In this document: piece by piece, positions 11,601-21,407 of the stretch | Layout: every line of letters starts with the position of its first letter | Numbering within the stretch: the stretch's first letter is position 1 | Assembly: GCF_963678635.1 (NCBI RefSeq) | Contig: NC_087070.1 | Location: forward strand, 310,001-374,000 | DNA length: 64,000 nt | Direction of reading: 5' to 3' | Source: Symsagittifera roscoffensis | Taxonomy: Eukaryota > Xenacoelomorpha > Acoela > Convolutidae | Position numbers and translations under genes: made by a program | Notes under the pieces: model-generated | Databases searched by the model: none | What the model was told of the DNA's origin: nothing | Seen by the model: the letters and a program-made list of their open reading frames with translations, nothing else

Positions 11601-11887
11601 ACGTTCCAGGACAGCCATCTGGTTTGTTCTTGATTGGACACTCCATCATTGGTGTAGCCTACCATCAAAACCGCCTCCGTCGCAGACTCCCGACACTCGC
11701 CCTGTTCCTCCAATTGGAGGATGGCGTTCAGCATCACTGCCATTCTCTCGTCCACTTGAGTATAATCCAGGTCCCTCAACCGCCTGTACAATTCGTCAAG
11801 TAAGGGCTTTTTCAGAGCCGATGGCATGGTCTTCCAGAATCGATCTGCCATTTCTGTGATTTCAATTGAGTCCTTGAGTATTAGCAA
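2657..11887 (-). CDS. ORF2 of element A: SGNH-hydrolase-containing retrotransposon protein, 3076 aa
   Basis: One uninterrupted frame after pol. The better start is Met13 (11851), because homology with B's ORF2 begins there. Order: conserved N-terminus (13-150); coiled coil rich in R/E/Q (about 155-245); an SGNH/GDSL-like domain with G420-D421-S422, G469-T-N471-D and D565-x-x-H568; a second, degenerate SGNH-like domain (G846-S-D, G896-M-N898-D, D1008-x-x-H1011); an unrecognised region (1050-1640); two copies of an acidic 158-residue repeat (1647-1962); a basic linker; a C-terminal half (about 2055-3076) conserved in B, with Cys-rich spots at 2594-2611 and 2858-2865. No signal peptide or convincing membrane anchor was seen, so it does not look like Env. 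The stop at 2657 is a TGG-to-TGA change relative to B and removes 46 residues. SGNH proteins are usually esterases or deacetylases; the substrate here is unknown. Confidence 0.85.
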   Translation of the reverse strand: MLILKDSIEITEMADRFWKTMPSALKKPLLDELYRRLRDLDYTQVDERMAVMLNAILQLEEQGECRESATEAVLMVGYTNDGVSNQEQTRWLSWNVDGAIRGFDLARNPGLNNNTEYGAGEFPLPVRPSVRSTSQSTSKVLSMTRAQQTGEAYPDVSAMQRELEKTQRERNKANLDRDQAVLERDQARRELDIMRAERLQAERVRENAANCEQLKQALERDQAKLERIQQQQRELDMQKGARPKERVVTVSRPESRMEVDEAPRSKGRFNLDRAAQEHMNEGLEVWIPPESASSLRGMETQVIRPLMDVALPGYTPSSTPGSSQVSGGSSRLEELHERLQLRNRESPARADLPSTWGEQPVRSVVISSYKKNTEGRYRKHNRVDWSAAQRERRDCFHDATWVEYFTHPRVPEGVVHLIVGDSLLRVLTRIQSHWQTGILSFAGAATPQMLATLEMLGMVSVYTVTLMVGTNDVSRGEARKVTRLHKKMSCILEEIRIQMDPSILTVCTVPYNMGADQHAVEMNTKVRGLNEAIKKVHQRSVLPLRLLDVAEQMELSSFPDDASADGIHFDRPRGVEWLNNVFQRHICALEAELLETAQVTFGPPPNPPFFNPRSLSSRLGERADSRDSLRNSRTKLPSTTPMEADEAISATPQGSIISSVVVAEKKRSEKPLETSRSKYEEKVKELVLEDLECRQELARALGLEQVSHEDLGRHQCVDWLKAHETHFSRAKLMETADLTGIPTKSVMGPINYRPPKSLGSPGLVVEPPKHRTSISRIRVATPAQLRVVDKLMDPRDMELPDAAYEGTRLANDPRYGKPCGQTQLAKTLAVYDRADPAAARVVIVAGSDFEGTSPKLFWPETLIYALPGAELNQMLTLVVAMKSEMPCEPELLLFAGMNDHLHATGFLEQLKGGEPTPKRIWEAIQTLFAAINEIQENVASRFGSKTKVAFTTSPGYSSMPLALQFVYTILILIAEGNGWRVLMAAPNRELEPTNLRLRRSELAAAWADVSHALRGFYELADILIVLDEVLLLEISNFARQLKLSPIIRDDHPVVAHLTASLWFRDMELTITSSTSKSRGPNNERKNVAASEKQLESMVYRLAQEGGKWPFLTPRLENATEKTREDAALLVKQIWDFLEEQLGIAEKKEMTVGRFVTAANEVTIGGFWREHARGELRTRRDHEILEFLSPCWGKEFLTEVYSAKETIFKAFIQEVLNMPISLLLALYLVYPRHLFNMGPAYMFSRGVGTLRIDGYLTLVLLTHGELASFHRLMRYGEPLSMGRTHSSIETYSYKCAAGLKTLLVQYLLMQNRHLTGEEKSPKTREEWRRANGGMPLLTDLCLAMRSDPMGIIRGLGEVVTCIYGPAVTFAFPDPLVTAYRYSVTHVSLISVLDETTLNWCQQKVLRAQMSNTVLFGKVKDPELVVYSFRGQLQCRMGGKREGPIETYPKFWNLNPLTANGQEILRIPTWTKSFELVKKELEAILEKEVLPTSIPEFPTVRRMTLGMNSSLVVTSPYARTTTEVRQKEFTDGWDPLFIGYTAAIYFHTSDVKINSWTTQAKKMRGSMPPKFEVRNALRVLERASLENQLPAWDDGRMIVEEGHIALKADEMLFATRRYRAPYGLEQVERNQEGKKLDAAGPLYVARTEHKGTNPTTPSPLSVDTPGDKRSGTVEDRFKRILERREAESGDESMDETLSEAGEDMEVGNTPEQKPAEEEFTAQELLKDLSEENWADTPTPPLTSSPRKDPEMSLTSENPNMGMIFLSAERREKNTFEGNRDAFLGTLNEDAWEEFLSDFNREVDEDTHKGTNPTTPSPLSVDTPGDKRSGTVEDRFKRILERREAESGDESMNETLSEAGEDMEVGNTPEQKPAEEEFTAQELLKDLSEENWADTPTPPLTSSPRKDPEMSLTSENPNMGMIFLSAERREKNTFEGNRDAFLGTLNEDAWEEFLSDFNREVDEDTTLDNFKEELWDTVVKFGEPVLMGTGLEEKARGELLSKMVELRKTSKKTREDKCKDSSTPKQKTDNKIIKYTRGDKVGTSNMIKSTNILKARAGGRQELVGEKEVESVMITTTPPNKDVRSRKRKRDVEGLGSPSADAVSEKDLRETAPMVLARWKTAAYKSSYEPRKLLDIEREMENPTSSVTEEDFKPQRIKMKRGSTSGQTWEVDVGKEWVSSEHQAVGKQVTSDPLEKNKTRNTSRPWWIALETLKEMEDCLKKLNSGVARKRHSWATQQKAEVNKIELANQLKRSWQNLVKDHFEEAMRTPSSAPPLMANPFIRTAGQLMFAWSLLGIELETLTSYDKLKLGGKNLEIYRTLMQHVARDNSGLSLARRKDATCFLRWTMSMMTDSTILACHQKAVGSKTLERRVSTVILNVYQSTGIEREDGSRQSLESHRKLDEIRRFYNKKFEEKHDVHRNLASSGEYLKLNKKGEYQYVSGVMGMAYNPFLDLEAGSAHRNYEVAELLKFWTEKIMEIDTVERERPSLGLILERTPEVMSVPHSSKRVELKRSNGNGVLTTNLGVVWKLLRPSWCPHPHASLIEEVTERVSLAPTEDEDLATLSIVHRLILPQMKESSEVTSGTGSVKRMEPGSCLDSTCGNGEHTCDGRSCVRIQSFQKEDLITWFEDITEREKSEIQIVAECYASTTVNLATALGFFSRMCSLQLLERLESEHHLVTALSVESWPGVLQVNQKHIKSWKIGLEAEMGFPMSEAYGLPLNAKSLVGSVLANLCGSHYPLHMAMVEVSSLRVLIDKAFSVPKCVRLARMSHHSHKLLRKIRGAVPKEQRDDLSEIWGEELLSLENENTSDHGRQNMVGKPAIGTPSSEEVDVIHEKMMELEPLLEASGERNLRSIDLTHGDCPCHCLAQTVWYPERANLCLIWDIEEIKSLGLPEHRQKVTILVVSTMLALRWIEENIAKYRESRAPTAESIHAIDYSRRLELFETTCKVFAIPVEVRHIWNRLRFFPWFRATLTSWLYVVTKDHMRKHQKEYRHFQAEIGPDAFKRPLLTHRNAITTGWKRVGRVSRDNSRARETILEEDLARNVSMSLHNSFCLNRESKVKSLPNQSKRLQEQRE
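6003..6950 (-). repeat. 474-bp in-frame tandem duplication inside ORF2
   Basis: Bases 6003-6476 and 6477-6950 are nearly identical; I noticed one difference (ATTCATG versus ATCCATG, giving Asn or Asp). The unit encodes 158 acidic, Pro/Glu/Ser-rich residues, and the frame is kept because 474 is divisible by three. The near identity means the duplication is young relative to the A-B split. Confidence 0.92.
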
Positions 11888-12318
11888 CTTGAGTTTTACC
11901 TGAGCAACCTGAATTTTACCTGAGCAACTTGAGTATGAGCAACTTGAGTATGAGCAACTTGAGTTTTCTTTTTGAGATGTCGTTTTCTTCCTTCAATTGA
12001 ATATAGATGAGTAGTCAATGTGAGTTCAACAAATCAATCTGAAAATAACACCCAATTTTTTAGACCGACAAGCTGTGTCCCTAACCAGAAAACCCCATTA
12101 CTTTTATGATAAAAACCCCCTCCTTTTCGCCCTACTAAAATAGTTCAATTGAAATATTCTAAAAACATGCAGATACATTTTATGTTTTAGCACCATCAAT
12201 CATTTAAAATAATTATTGTCATGCCAATCACCCCTAAGATCCCTTACCTGTTTTGTACCCCAGTACCTATCTCAAGACTCCTCCCTCACACCCGGCTCGA
12301 TACCCCCGTGTACCCGAC
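11888..12318 (-). promoter_or_regulatory. ORF1-ORF2 gap of element A with possible splice acceptor
   Basis: The 431 bp between the ORF1 stop and ORF2 contain short tandem repeats of about 15 bp built on CAACTTGAGTATGAG (plus strand, 11885-11965). In element sense an ATTTTCAG/AT acceptor-like site lies at about 12045-12039. B has TTTTCAG/AT in the same gap, so ORF2 may be made from a spliced RNA. That is inference. TATA and promoter elements were not identified. Confidence 0.45.
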
Positions 12319-14295
12319 TCAGGCGATGCTCAAGTAGTACTTCTTATGAAGATACACCATTATCTCAGTTTCTGCAAAGACCACATGTAGGATAGCGTAC
12401 AATTCCCTTGGGCTCAGTTTGCCCCTGTTTGGGTCATACACCGGCATTGAGACCTCTGTTATCCTTCTTTCAATCATGAAGTCTCGTAGTCTTGTTAGCG
12501 CCAACATCACGTGTTCGGGATCAATTGTGTTCCTGTCATTGACCCTCGTCACTAGGAAGCACAGGTATTTCCCCGGGACTTGTGCTACTGATGGTGGGAG
12601 CGCTGCCATCCCTCCCAGTCCTGGTCTCTGTCTGAACAGAAACTCTACGTTCTGGTATTCTCTCTTGAAGTCAGCTTCCAGTCTTGATTTGAAACTCATG
12701 TCTGCCGTGATGCAGATCGCGCTCGTTCTGTTTGACAGGATGAAGTCACTATCTGTTATCATGATGTTTTCCGAGTACTGATTGGGTATTTCAAATTTCG
12801 TTTTGAAATTCCGGCCTATGTTAGGCTCTGGTTCTTCTTCTTCCAGTTCCAATTCGCTTGTTTCTCTCACTTCCTTGAGCTTCTTTATCATCAAATTTTT
12901 GGTGTGGGTAAGTCCTACCCCCACTCCCCGGACAAAAATATTTATCGACGTCCCCGTCGATGTTGTCGGGTCTGAATTGTCCGGTGGAATGTCCAGCGGC
13001 CTGTCTGTCGCCGTCCAGCCGAAGAGAGGGTCTTCTGACTTCTTGTGTTTTTCCGCTGACACGTCGACTTGCTGGATACTCTGTCTTCCATGGCCATCGT
13101 CTTTGACGTCGCGTATCCACTCTAGTATCCTCAAGTTCGTGTTCTCCCTCCTCTCTATCTCGCTCTGTTCGAGATCCGTCTCCACTTCTGGTGTCGAGTA
13201 ATCTTCCTGCGGATAGTGTCCTCCATCATCAATGACCTGCCATTCCTCTTCGGCTTCCAGTTCGCCTGCACTCAGTAATTCCTCGCCCAATTTGTCTGGC
13301 TGTATCTTGTCAATCAAGAAGTCATCCCCGTATCTGTTATATCTCATACCCGTCCGTTTACGATTGCCAGTTCTGGTTCCCGGTGATATTGGTCGATCTG
13401 GCTCCATCCACTTCGGCACCTCATCTTGTTCCGGGTCGTTCCAGTCTTCTTCTGCAAACGATCCTGCTTCAGACTCCACCTCTATCTTTTCATTGTCGTC
13501 CAAGCTCAAGTTTTCATTGCCATCATTTTTCTCTCTGGTGCCTTTTTCATTCACTTCACACGCTGGCTCTACCACCAGGTACTCGAGACCCTCCATGTCT
13601 TTCGGTAGGCACCAGTCTTCCGGGGACGGGACGTGAGGCTTCAGATTTTCGTAATGTGCTGCTCGCCCAGTACTCAAGCGGTAGAACCGTCCTTGTTGAT
13701 GTACTTCCGTTATCATGAATGGTCCCCTCCACTTCTTGAGTAGTTTCTTTGTTCCCTTGGGCGGTATGACATTTTGGAAGACCCACACGTATTGGCTCAC
13801 TTCATATGGCTTCGCTTGTAATATTTTCTCGTCATACTTCTTGCGTTGTCTGATTTGTGCTTGCGCCGTGTTCCTCCTGCATAGCTCGTTTAGCTCTTGT
13901 TGCCTTTTGATCGATTCCTTCACATATGCCTGAGGCGACGTCTTCTTCCCCTCGTATTTTGGGTAGAAGAATGTTATAGGCATTGCCCTCTCCCTGCCCG
14001 TCAACATCATGAAAGGACTGATGCCCGTCGTTGAGTGCTGCGTACTGTTGTATGCTCCTACTACCTGTGGCAGGTATTTGTCCCAGTCCGTCATGTATCT
14101 GGAGCAGTACACCCTTAACATGTTGACCAGTGTCCTGTTCTGTCTCTCTACCAACCCATTGGTCTGTGGATGATAGGTCGTCGAGTGTGCTTGAGCAATG
14201 TGCGATCTCTTCATCAATCTTTCGTCAAGTCCCCCACAAAGGCTTTGCCGTTGTCCGACTGGAAAGTCATCGGACAACCATACCGCGATATCCAA
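12319..14295 (-). pseudogene. ORF1 A segment 4: integrase C-part and macro-like tail
   Basis: After about 27 out-of-frame residues it resumes at MKRSHIAQ, with the integrase glutamate in GLVERQN, a GPF chromatin/DNA-binding motif (KKWRGPF), an acidic linker, and a C-terminal globular module resembling TARG1-type macro domains. It ends with the same YYLSIA as B. Confidence 0.82.
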
Positions 14296-17200
14296 TGCGT
14301 TATCAGATGATCACATGTCTCTTCGGCTGAGGCTGTCTGGCACGGAACCGCTTCCGCCAACTTTGTGAAGTGATCTATTATAACCAGTATTTGGTTATAA
14401 CCCGACTCCGTCATGCAGATTTTCTGATGGTCTATCTGCACCACTTCATTGAATTCCGAACTCTCGACAGACTTGAGGGGAAACTTCATCTTTCTTGGGT
14501 CTTTTACCTGAAGGCATGCTAGGCAGGCATTCACCCATCTCTCGCAAGCTTTTCTCATTCCCGGCCAATCAAACCTATGAAGTATCCTTTGTTGTACTTT
14601 ATCTATCCCCTGGTGGCCCATCTGGTCGTGTGATCTGAAAAGCACCTCCGTTTGGTACAATTGTGGTAGTATGATGAGGTTGTGTTTGTGTAATACCTTT
14701 TCCTCATCTCTCCTTTTGCACGCTACCACCCCATCAGCTGTGTGATAAAGTAAGTCTTTCCTTTCTTTGTAGAACTGACTCAAGATCTTGTAGCTGTCTT
14801 CCTCAAGTTCCCCTTTCTCCTTGACCCCCAACTGGATCCATTTGGAGAGATTACTTGTCATTTTGTCATTCTTCTGGGCTCTTATTAAGTCTGACAGCCT
14901 ATATCTCGCCTTGACATGCTCCTTTAGCGCCATGATCTGTCCATTCATCTCACCAGGATTGTGGATGTCATCACTCAGTTTCACGCATATCATCCTTTTC
15001 ATGATTTTCATGTCGTCTTCTGGTACCAGATTCGTTCTGACGTTTGAGTTGCACGATAGTTTCCTGAATGGCTTTCTTGAAACCGCAATTTTCTCAAGTT
15101 CTTCACCACCTCGTACCTCTTGTGTGTCCAGATTGTACGTTCCTGAAGATGGATCCGTCTGTAACTCCCTGTCGTGTTGTCTTATCTTCTCTTCCACCAA
15201 TATCATGCATAGACTGTCCTGGTCTTCACTGCTCTCATCCGAATCTTTATCCCAATCTTCACGCTCCCCGGACAATTTCCCTTCTCCGGTTCCTTCTTCT
15301 TCCATGAACCTGGACCACTCCCCGGACTCTTGATCTAGTCCCAGGTGTTCAGCCTCTTCTTTGAACGCCACTTTCTTTTTCCTAACCTTGGTCTGTTCCA
15401 GAATGTCCTCAGGGATTTTGTCAACTAGTGACCGCACGACGTCCTTGCTATCAGCCACGCTCCCTGTTGAGGAGTCAGTATTGTTCACCGTCTCTTGTTT
15501 CCGAAGTATGGTGACTTCCGGTTCCTCTTGACCCTTCTCCTGGATCACGGGTTTGTCATCCGATAGTTTCTCAAGCAGCCTCATTAAGTCTTCACCTATT
15601 CGGGCAGTTCCCGCCTCTACCTGGTTGAGGTCATAACCTTTCGCCTTGAGCGTTTCCCTCACGATCTTGGACTTGAGCATTGTTCCTACCGGAATCCTTC
15701 TGCTTTTCTTCAAGATGGTCTTTTCTGGATGTTCTTTAGGTAATTCCGGGTGATCTTCAATCGGTTTGCCTGATTTGTCCAGCCATCTCGTGAGTGGAAG
15801 ACTGTCGTACGTTTCCTTGTCCATGAAGGAGAAGCCATCTTTGATCTCAGGTCTGTCCGCCTCTCTTTGTTCTTGTCTCTCGTAGAATTCCGTCTTCTTA
15901 CTCAAGCTGTCGGCATTTTGATGTTTGTCTCGTGTTCTATGCTCAATTATCATATTGTATCCGTCAAGGCGAACTATCCACCTCCCGATGTAACTCTGGT
16001 CCATCGAGTACGTTTTCAGCCAGCTTAGTGCTCGGTTGTCGACTCGCAACTTAAATGGCTCACTGCCCAGGTACGCCCTGTACTTCTCAACAAAGGTAAC
16101 CACCGCGAAAATCTCTGTCTTCGGTGCTCCGTACTTCATTTCCGTGTCACTCAGGACTTTGCTCCCGTAAGCTATTGGTCTCAAGACTGTCTTCCCATTC
16201 CACTCTTGTTCCTGATGAAGGATTCCTGAAATCGCAACTACCGACGCATCCGTGTCCAGCACGTACATCCCTTTCTCAGTCGGCATCCCCAGTACTGGTG
16301 CCTCACATAGCTCTTTCTTTATCCTCCGGAATGACTCCTCTGCCGCGTTGTTCCATGTGAACTTCTTGCCCTTGTGCCTCATCAATTGTTGCATCGGGTA
16401 CACCTTGTCCGCGTAGCCTTTGATGAACTCTCTGTAGTAGTTAGCAAAGCCCAGGAAGCTCATCAACTGGTGTTCCGTCTTTGGTGACTTCCAGGTTAGG
16501 ACTGCCTCCACGGCGTCTGGATCAGGTCTGATGCCGTGCTTGTCTACCATCCTGCCCAAATATTTAATTGAGTCCTTGAGTATCTCGCACTTTGATGGTT
16601 TACACTTTAGCCCCAATCTTTTCATGCACGCGAACACCTCGTCAAGTCTCTCAATGTGGTCTTCTAGTGTTGGCGTTGCTATTACCACGTCATCCACGTA
16701 GCACATTACCAGGTTGCCATACTTCTTTGTCACGCCTATCAGCGCGTGTGCCATCAATCGCTGAAACGTGGCTGTGGCATTGCAAAGTCCAAACGGCATC
16801 CGTTTCCATTGAAACAGACCCAACTCGCAGGCAAACCCTGTCTTGTCCCTGTCCTGCTTCCGTAGTGGTACCTGCCAAAAGGCCGAGCCTAAATCAAGAG
16901 TCGTAAAAAATTTTGCATCACCTAACTTCGAGAGGCTCTCATCAATCCTAGGTATGGGATAGGCATCCTTCACCGTGACGGAGTTCAGGTATCGAAAGTC
17001 ACAACAAAACCTCAACTGGTCGCCTTTCTTTTTGGCCATCACTACTCCACACGCCCACGGTGACTTGGATGGTTCTATCATGTCATACTCTAGTAACGTC
17101 TCGATCTCTTTTCTACACGCGTCCGATTTGTGTGGGGTCATGCGCCTCGCCCCCTCCCTGTGTGGTACCGCGTTTTCCTCAAGTTCTATTTCAAGTTCAA

Positions 17201-18383
17201 CGAAATTACAACACCCGATATCCGCTTTATGCCTCGAAAAAACTTCCTCGTTCCGCTCTAGTACGTCCTTGATGGCTTCGAGCTGTTCATCTTTCAGTTT
17301 GCCCCTCAAATGTTCAATCTCCGGCAGGACCGGTTTTTCATTTTGCATTTCATCTAGTGTGGGTCGCTCTGGATAGTTCGAACAGCTCGACAGCCCATCA
17401 TCCGTTTCTGACTTAAGTGATTTAATAAGACCTGAAGAATCTTTTATTTTCTGCAATCGTCTCAAGATACAAATTCTGTCCCTGTGATTGGGACAATCAA
17501 CAACTTCATTTTGTTTTGAGTTCTCAATTGTTTCATATCGAGTTTTAACCGGTAAAGCATATCCCAGTTTCCTCCCTCTCTGTATCGTGATCGGTATATC
17601 AAGGGTATTCAACAAGACACTGACGCAGAGGCCGCTCTTCGTTATCGAGAATGATCTTCCTAAAACAGCAGCACTTTGACTATTAGGATTTGGAACTATA
17701 CACACTTGCTTGTTGTCACTTAGTTCATTGTAATTTTTCATCCTCAAGCTTACGATTGCCGCTTCATTAGCTTTTAGCCTCACCCTCCTACTCAAGAATA
17801 CCGGTGCTTTGTTTTCATTTGCCATTATTAAATTTACCGGTTTGATTGCGTACCTCCTATCCGGGTTCCGTATCCTGAACATTGCGTTATTTAGATCAAT
17901 CGTTACGTCAAAATTCCTGATGAAGTCTCTGCCCAAAATGAATTGGTCAGATTCATCTAGGTTTTCTACCACGATAAAGCTCATCCACAGGTTACGTTCC
18001 CCCAGATTGAGCGCTATTATCGGCGTTCTGCCTAACACGCGCAGGGCTCCTTTGTTCGCTGCCGACAACCGTATTCTCGAATCTATCAAGTCATCTTTGT
18101 TGAAGCCCATTCGTTCCCAAGTTTCGATTGGTATGACACTCAAGACCGCTCCCGTGTCAAGTAACCCACGTAACTGAGTCTTCTTGCCACTTATGTCTAG
18201 CACGTGCCCTGTCACATCTGCCTCTGTCCCAATGTGCATTGCATCTTCTTCGAGCATGGCGCAGTGTCCAATCGATCTCACTTTCAATTCTTCTTTCCCT
18301 ACGTAGATTTGCCCAATTAGGTCTTCGTCACATGTTATCATCGTTCTGGTATAGATGTTGATCCCATCTATGTTTAGCATCAC
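14214..18383 (-). pseudogene. ORF1 A segment 3: protease, reverse transcriptase, RNase H, integrase N-part
   Basis: Contains the aspartic protease motif LLDTGA, an RT with LDLGSAFWQV and YVDD, an RNase H with DTDAS, a charged linker rich in D/E, then the HHCC zinc-binding and first part of the DD35E integrase core (IDHQ and SDNGK). It ends in the 1-bp deletion at about 14218, just before the glutamate of the triad. Confidence 0.88.
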
Positions 18384-20638
18384 CTCGTGTGGACCATAAG
18401 CTTCAGTATACCTATTATCAACACGTACCGACTTGCTGCCCCTCTCGTGAGTAGTGCTCTCAACGCTCTAGAAGTCGTTTGTGGGCTTATACAACTCAAG
18501 TAATCTGCGTACACGTCAATGTGCATTATTGTCTGGTCGCTCGGTTCGCTCAAGTTTCTGGTTACCTCGTGGCCGCCCACTGTGATTATCGACATTATTC
18601 TAGCCCCGATTTTCGATATGCCGAATGGCTTTCCCGTTACCATTTTTACAGTGTTACAATTCCCGGTCTTTGTTGAGCCTGATACGGCCTCTGGTATTGG
18701 GTTTGATCCGGTTAATGCTTCGTTAAAATTCTTTCTTTCGATCTCCAGTTTTAGTCGTTGCTCTATTTCTTTCGCAGCCAGATCCTGCTTCACTTTGTTG
18801 ATGGCCTCCGCTGCCGCTTTCTCGTAATCTATTTCTGGGGCTTTCTTCGCCGTGGCCTCTGCTGCACTACCACATTGTGTTACAGCTTTCACTGTTTTCG
18901 TTGGTAGCTCCACATTTGGTCCCTCGAGTTTTTTCGTCTCAAATTCACCCTGTCTGTTTCTCTGGTTCTGCACTGCTGCCAATGCCAACTTGTGTTTTGG
19001 ATGACTCTGGTTCTTGACCGCTTCCCAGAACAACGGACAGTACATCCTGAAGTGCCCCTCTTGGTTACAGAAGAAGCATCTTGCACCTATTTTGATGATC
19101 AAGCCACTATAGAACTCGTGCTCTTCCATCTGGCTCATATCTTCCTCATCGGGTGCATATCCCAAACTCTTCATGCCCTGTTTGTATGTCGTGCAATCCG
19201 CCACATGATGATCAACTGACCCGCAGTTAGCACACGACCTGCGTTTGTCCATGTCATCTCTAGGCTTGTACCATGACGACCTTTGTGGCTGACTCCCCCC
19301 TTGGGTGTTCCTGTTGTCTGAGTACGAGTATTTCTTGGGTTTCATCAGCATGTATTCTCTTGACTTCTGCCTCATCTCTTCTGGAGTTGGCGCACTATCT
19401 TTCGACAATGTGTAATACGTTGCTAACATCGTTCTCAAGTCATCACTCTTTACCCCATCAATGAACTTTGAGGCTATGCTGAAGTTTCTTCTGTTGGTAG
19501 ATTCTTCTGGGTCACTCCTTCTTCTCAAGCTCTCGAGATCATCTAGGAACCGATCAATTGACTCGTCGTCCCTCTGCCTTCTCTTTTCAAATCGCATCAT
19601 CGCTTGGTGACCCTTCATGCCTGATCCGAATCGATTCAGCAAAATTTCGAAGATTTTGTCCGCGGTGTCGCGTTCTTCTTCTTTCTTTGCAACCACGTAT
19701 TTTAATGCCGTGCCTTCTAAATTGCTGAGTATGGCTGTGCATGCTTGTCTTTCATCGTTCAAGTTGTCCTGTTCTAGGTTTAGTCTCATCACTTCCACCC
19801 AAGTATCAATGCATCCATCAGAGTCATCTTTGAATTCTTTTGGCTTCTTGAATGTTTTTCTGGATTTTCCCTCTCTTCTATCATTCGAGTCGGTGTTCCT
19901 TGTGGCGAAGGCCTCTAGAGTTCTATTCATCATTTCCCAAGTGTTTGCCCATGTCATAGCATCCGGTCCTGCGTTGCTGTTAGTTGTTGAGTCCCCCGGA
20001 CCAGTCGTTGTACTCGACGTTCCATTCTTCATTATTGTTTTCGCAGCTGTTGGTGCTATGCTCACCGTGTCCCGGGTTAAGGGCAACGGTGTCGATTGCC
20101 GTTTGTTCCTTTGTGGTTCCACAAAGTCAACTCTGGTGCCTTGCATACGATCCGCTGCCGGTCTTTCTTGTGAAGTAGAATTTCTCAAGATTGCATCCAA
20201 TTTCGCCTGTATTGCACACGAACTTTCTGCCTGATTCTTGCTCATTGTGTCCATTCTCTTTTCCAGGCTACCTAATTGGCTGTTGACATCATCATATCGG
20301 TTTTTCAACTGTTGCATATCTTTTTTGATGTTCTTATCTCGTTCTTCATTGGTGGCTTCTACCGTGTCTGACATCTCCTTGAGTCTCTCATCTGTTGCCT
20401 TAGCCAGGTTAAAATAACTATCCAGATACTCGTGTTTGTTGTATCTTAATTCTTTTCTTATCACCTCTCTGTCCTCTTCGCTGTGCTTCAGTTTTTTGTC
20501 GATCTGATTCAGTTTCGCCATCAAGTCACCTAGCTCAATAGTAGCCTCTTCATGATCAGTCGTCGGTCTGTCTTTGGCCGTAGCTTCTGCTTTAGTCTGT
20601 TCCTCTCTTGGATTGGCTTCTGTCGTCTTTGTGCTCAC
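18380..20638 (-). pseudogene. ORF1 A segment 2: Gag with coiled coil and two zinc knuckles
   Basis: Matches B residues about 164-895. It has a long charged coiled coil, the retrotransposon Gag helical domain, and two CX2CX4HX4C knuckles (CANCGSVDHHVADC and CFFCNQEGHFRMYC). The last 20 or so residues are out of frame after the 1-bp deletion at about 18440, so true homology ends near there. Confidence 0.85.
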
Positions 20639-20650
20639 TGTCCCAAATGT

Positions 20651-21118
20651 TCATGCTCTTTCAGCTTTTGGTTCTTCAGTCATGTTTTCTTTCGTTTTTA
20701 TTCCGACCATCATCGCCAACCTTTCTGTAAAAGATGTCTTTTTTACTTGAGAGTCTTCTTTCACCGTTTCTTCGGTGTTGCCTATTGCATCTTCCACATT
20801 GTCTATTGGTGAGAACTCTATGGGTTTCGGGTTTGGTTCTTCTGCATTGGGCATTGGAGTTGACTCCGTCGCAATTTTCCCTGTTTCATCCACACTTTGA
20901 TCGGGTGTCTCTAGATCAATCTCGATGGTGGGTTCTACTCGTTCCCCTTCTGTGCCCTCTTTTGCTCTGTTCTCCGTTGTACTCCTTGTACTGACCATGT
21001 TAACTGAAAAGCTCTTCTTTGTTATCTTCGGACCCATTGATGTTGCTTTGCGTAGCGACGAATTATATTTTGCTTCGGTAGATCTTTTTTCAGCTACCGG
21101 TACCCTGCTCCGCCTCAT
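20651..21118 (-). pseudogene. ORF1 A segment 1: N-terminus before the nonsense codon
   Basis: 155 residues from the start Met to a TGA. The start (MRRSRVPV) matches B's ORF1. The segment is hydrophilic, Thr/Glu-rich, with no known domain. The next segment continues in the same frame, so one base change (CGA to TGA, a CpG-type transition) separates them. Confidence 0.8.
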
Positions 21119-21407
21119 TATTTACAATTGTTATTATTTACAGTATTATTATCTACAAAATTTCTACTCTAAGGTTAAAAACTCTAAGTAAAAAGAAATT
21201 GACAATTCGCTAAAAACAATTTTTCTTAAACTTTTGAAAACTTTTATGGGTTAGGTTAGGATATGGAATGTGTTGTTATAATTGGTTACTTCAACCCAAC
21301 TTAGTACTCTTGTAGTACCCCCTTCCTAATACTGTTCCAAGACTTTCTCTCTACCGTCCCAAGACTATTCAGTGTTGTCCCAGTACTTCTTATTGGTATC
21401 CTCAGAC

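Larger units (their letters stand above)
12319..21118 (-). pseudogene. ORF1 (gag-pol plus macro-like domain) of element A, broken at three places
   Basis: Homologous over its whole length to the intact 2935-aa ORF1 of element B. Three lesions are seen by direct comparison: CGA to TGA at 20653-20651; loss of one G in a G run (four C on the plus strand at 18439-18442, five in B); loss of one base near 14218 (AAGATTG versus AAGAATTG in B). Otherwise the domains are kept, including zinc knuckles, DTGA, YVDD, the integrase triad and the macro-like tail. A could therefore move only with enzymes supplied in trans, if at all. Confidence 0.85.

Noticed and set aside
2657-11887. ORF2 as an envelope protein
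   Set aside because: It is in the env position, but no signal peptide, furin-like site or C-terminal membrane anchor is seen, and SGNH-like motifs are present instead.
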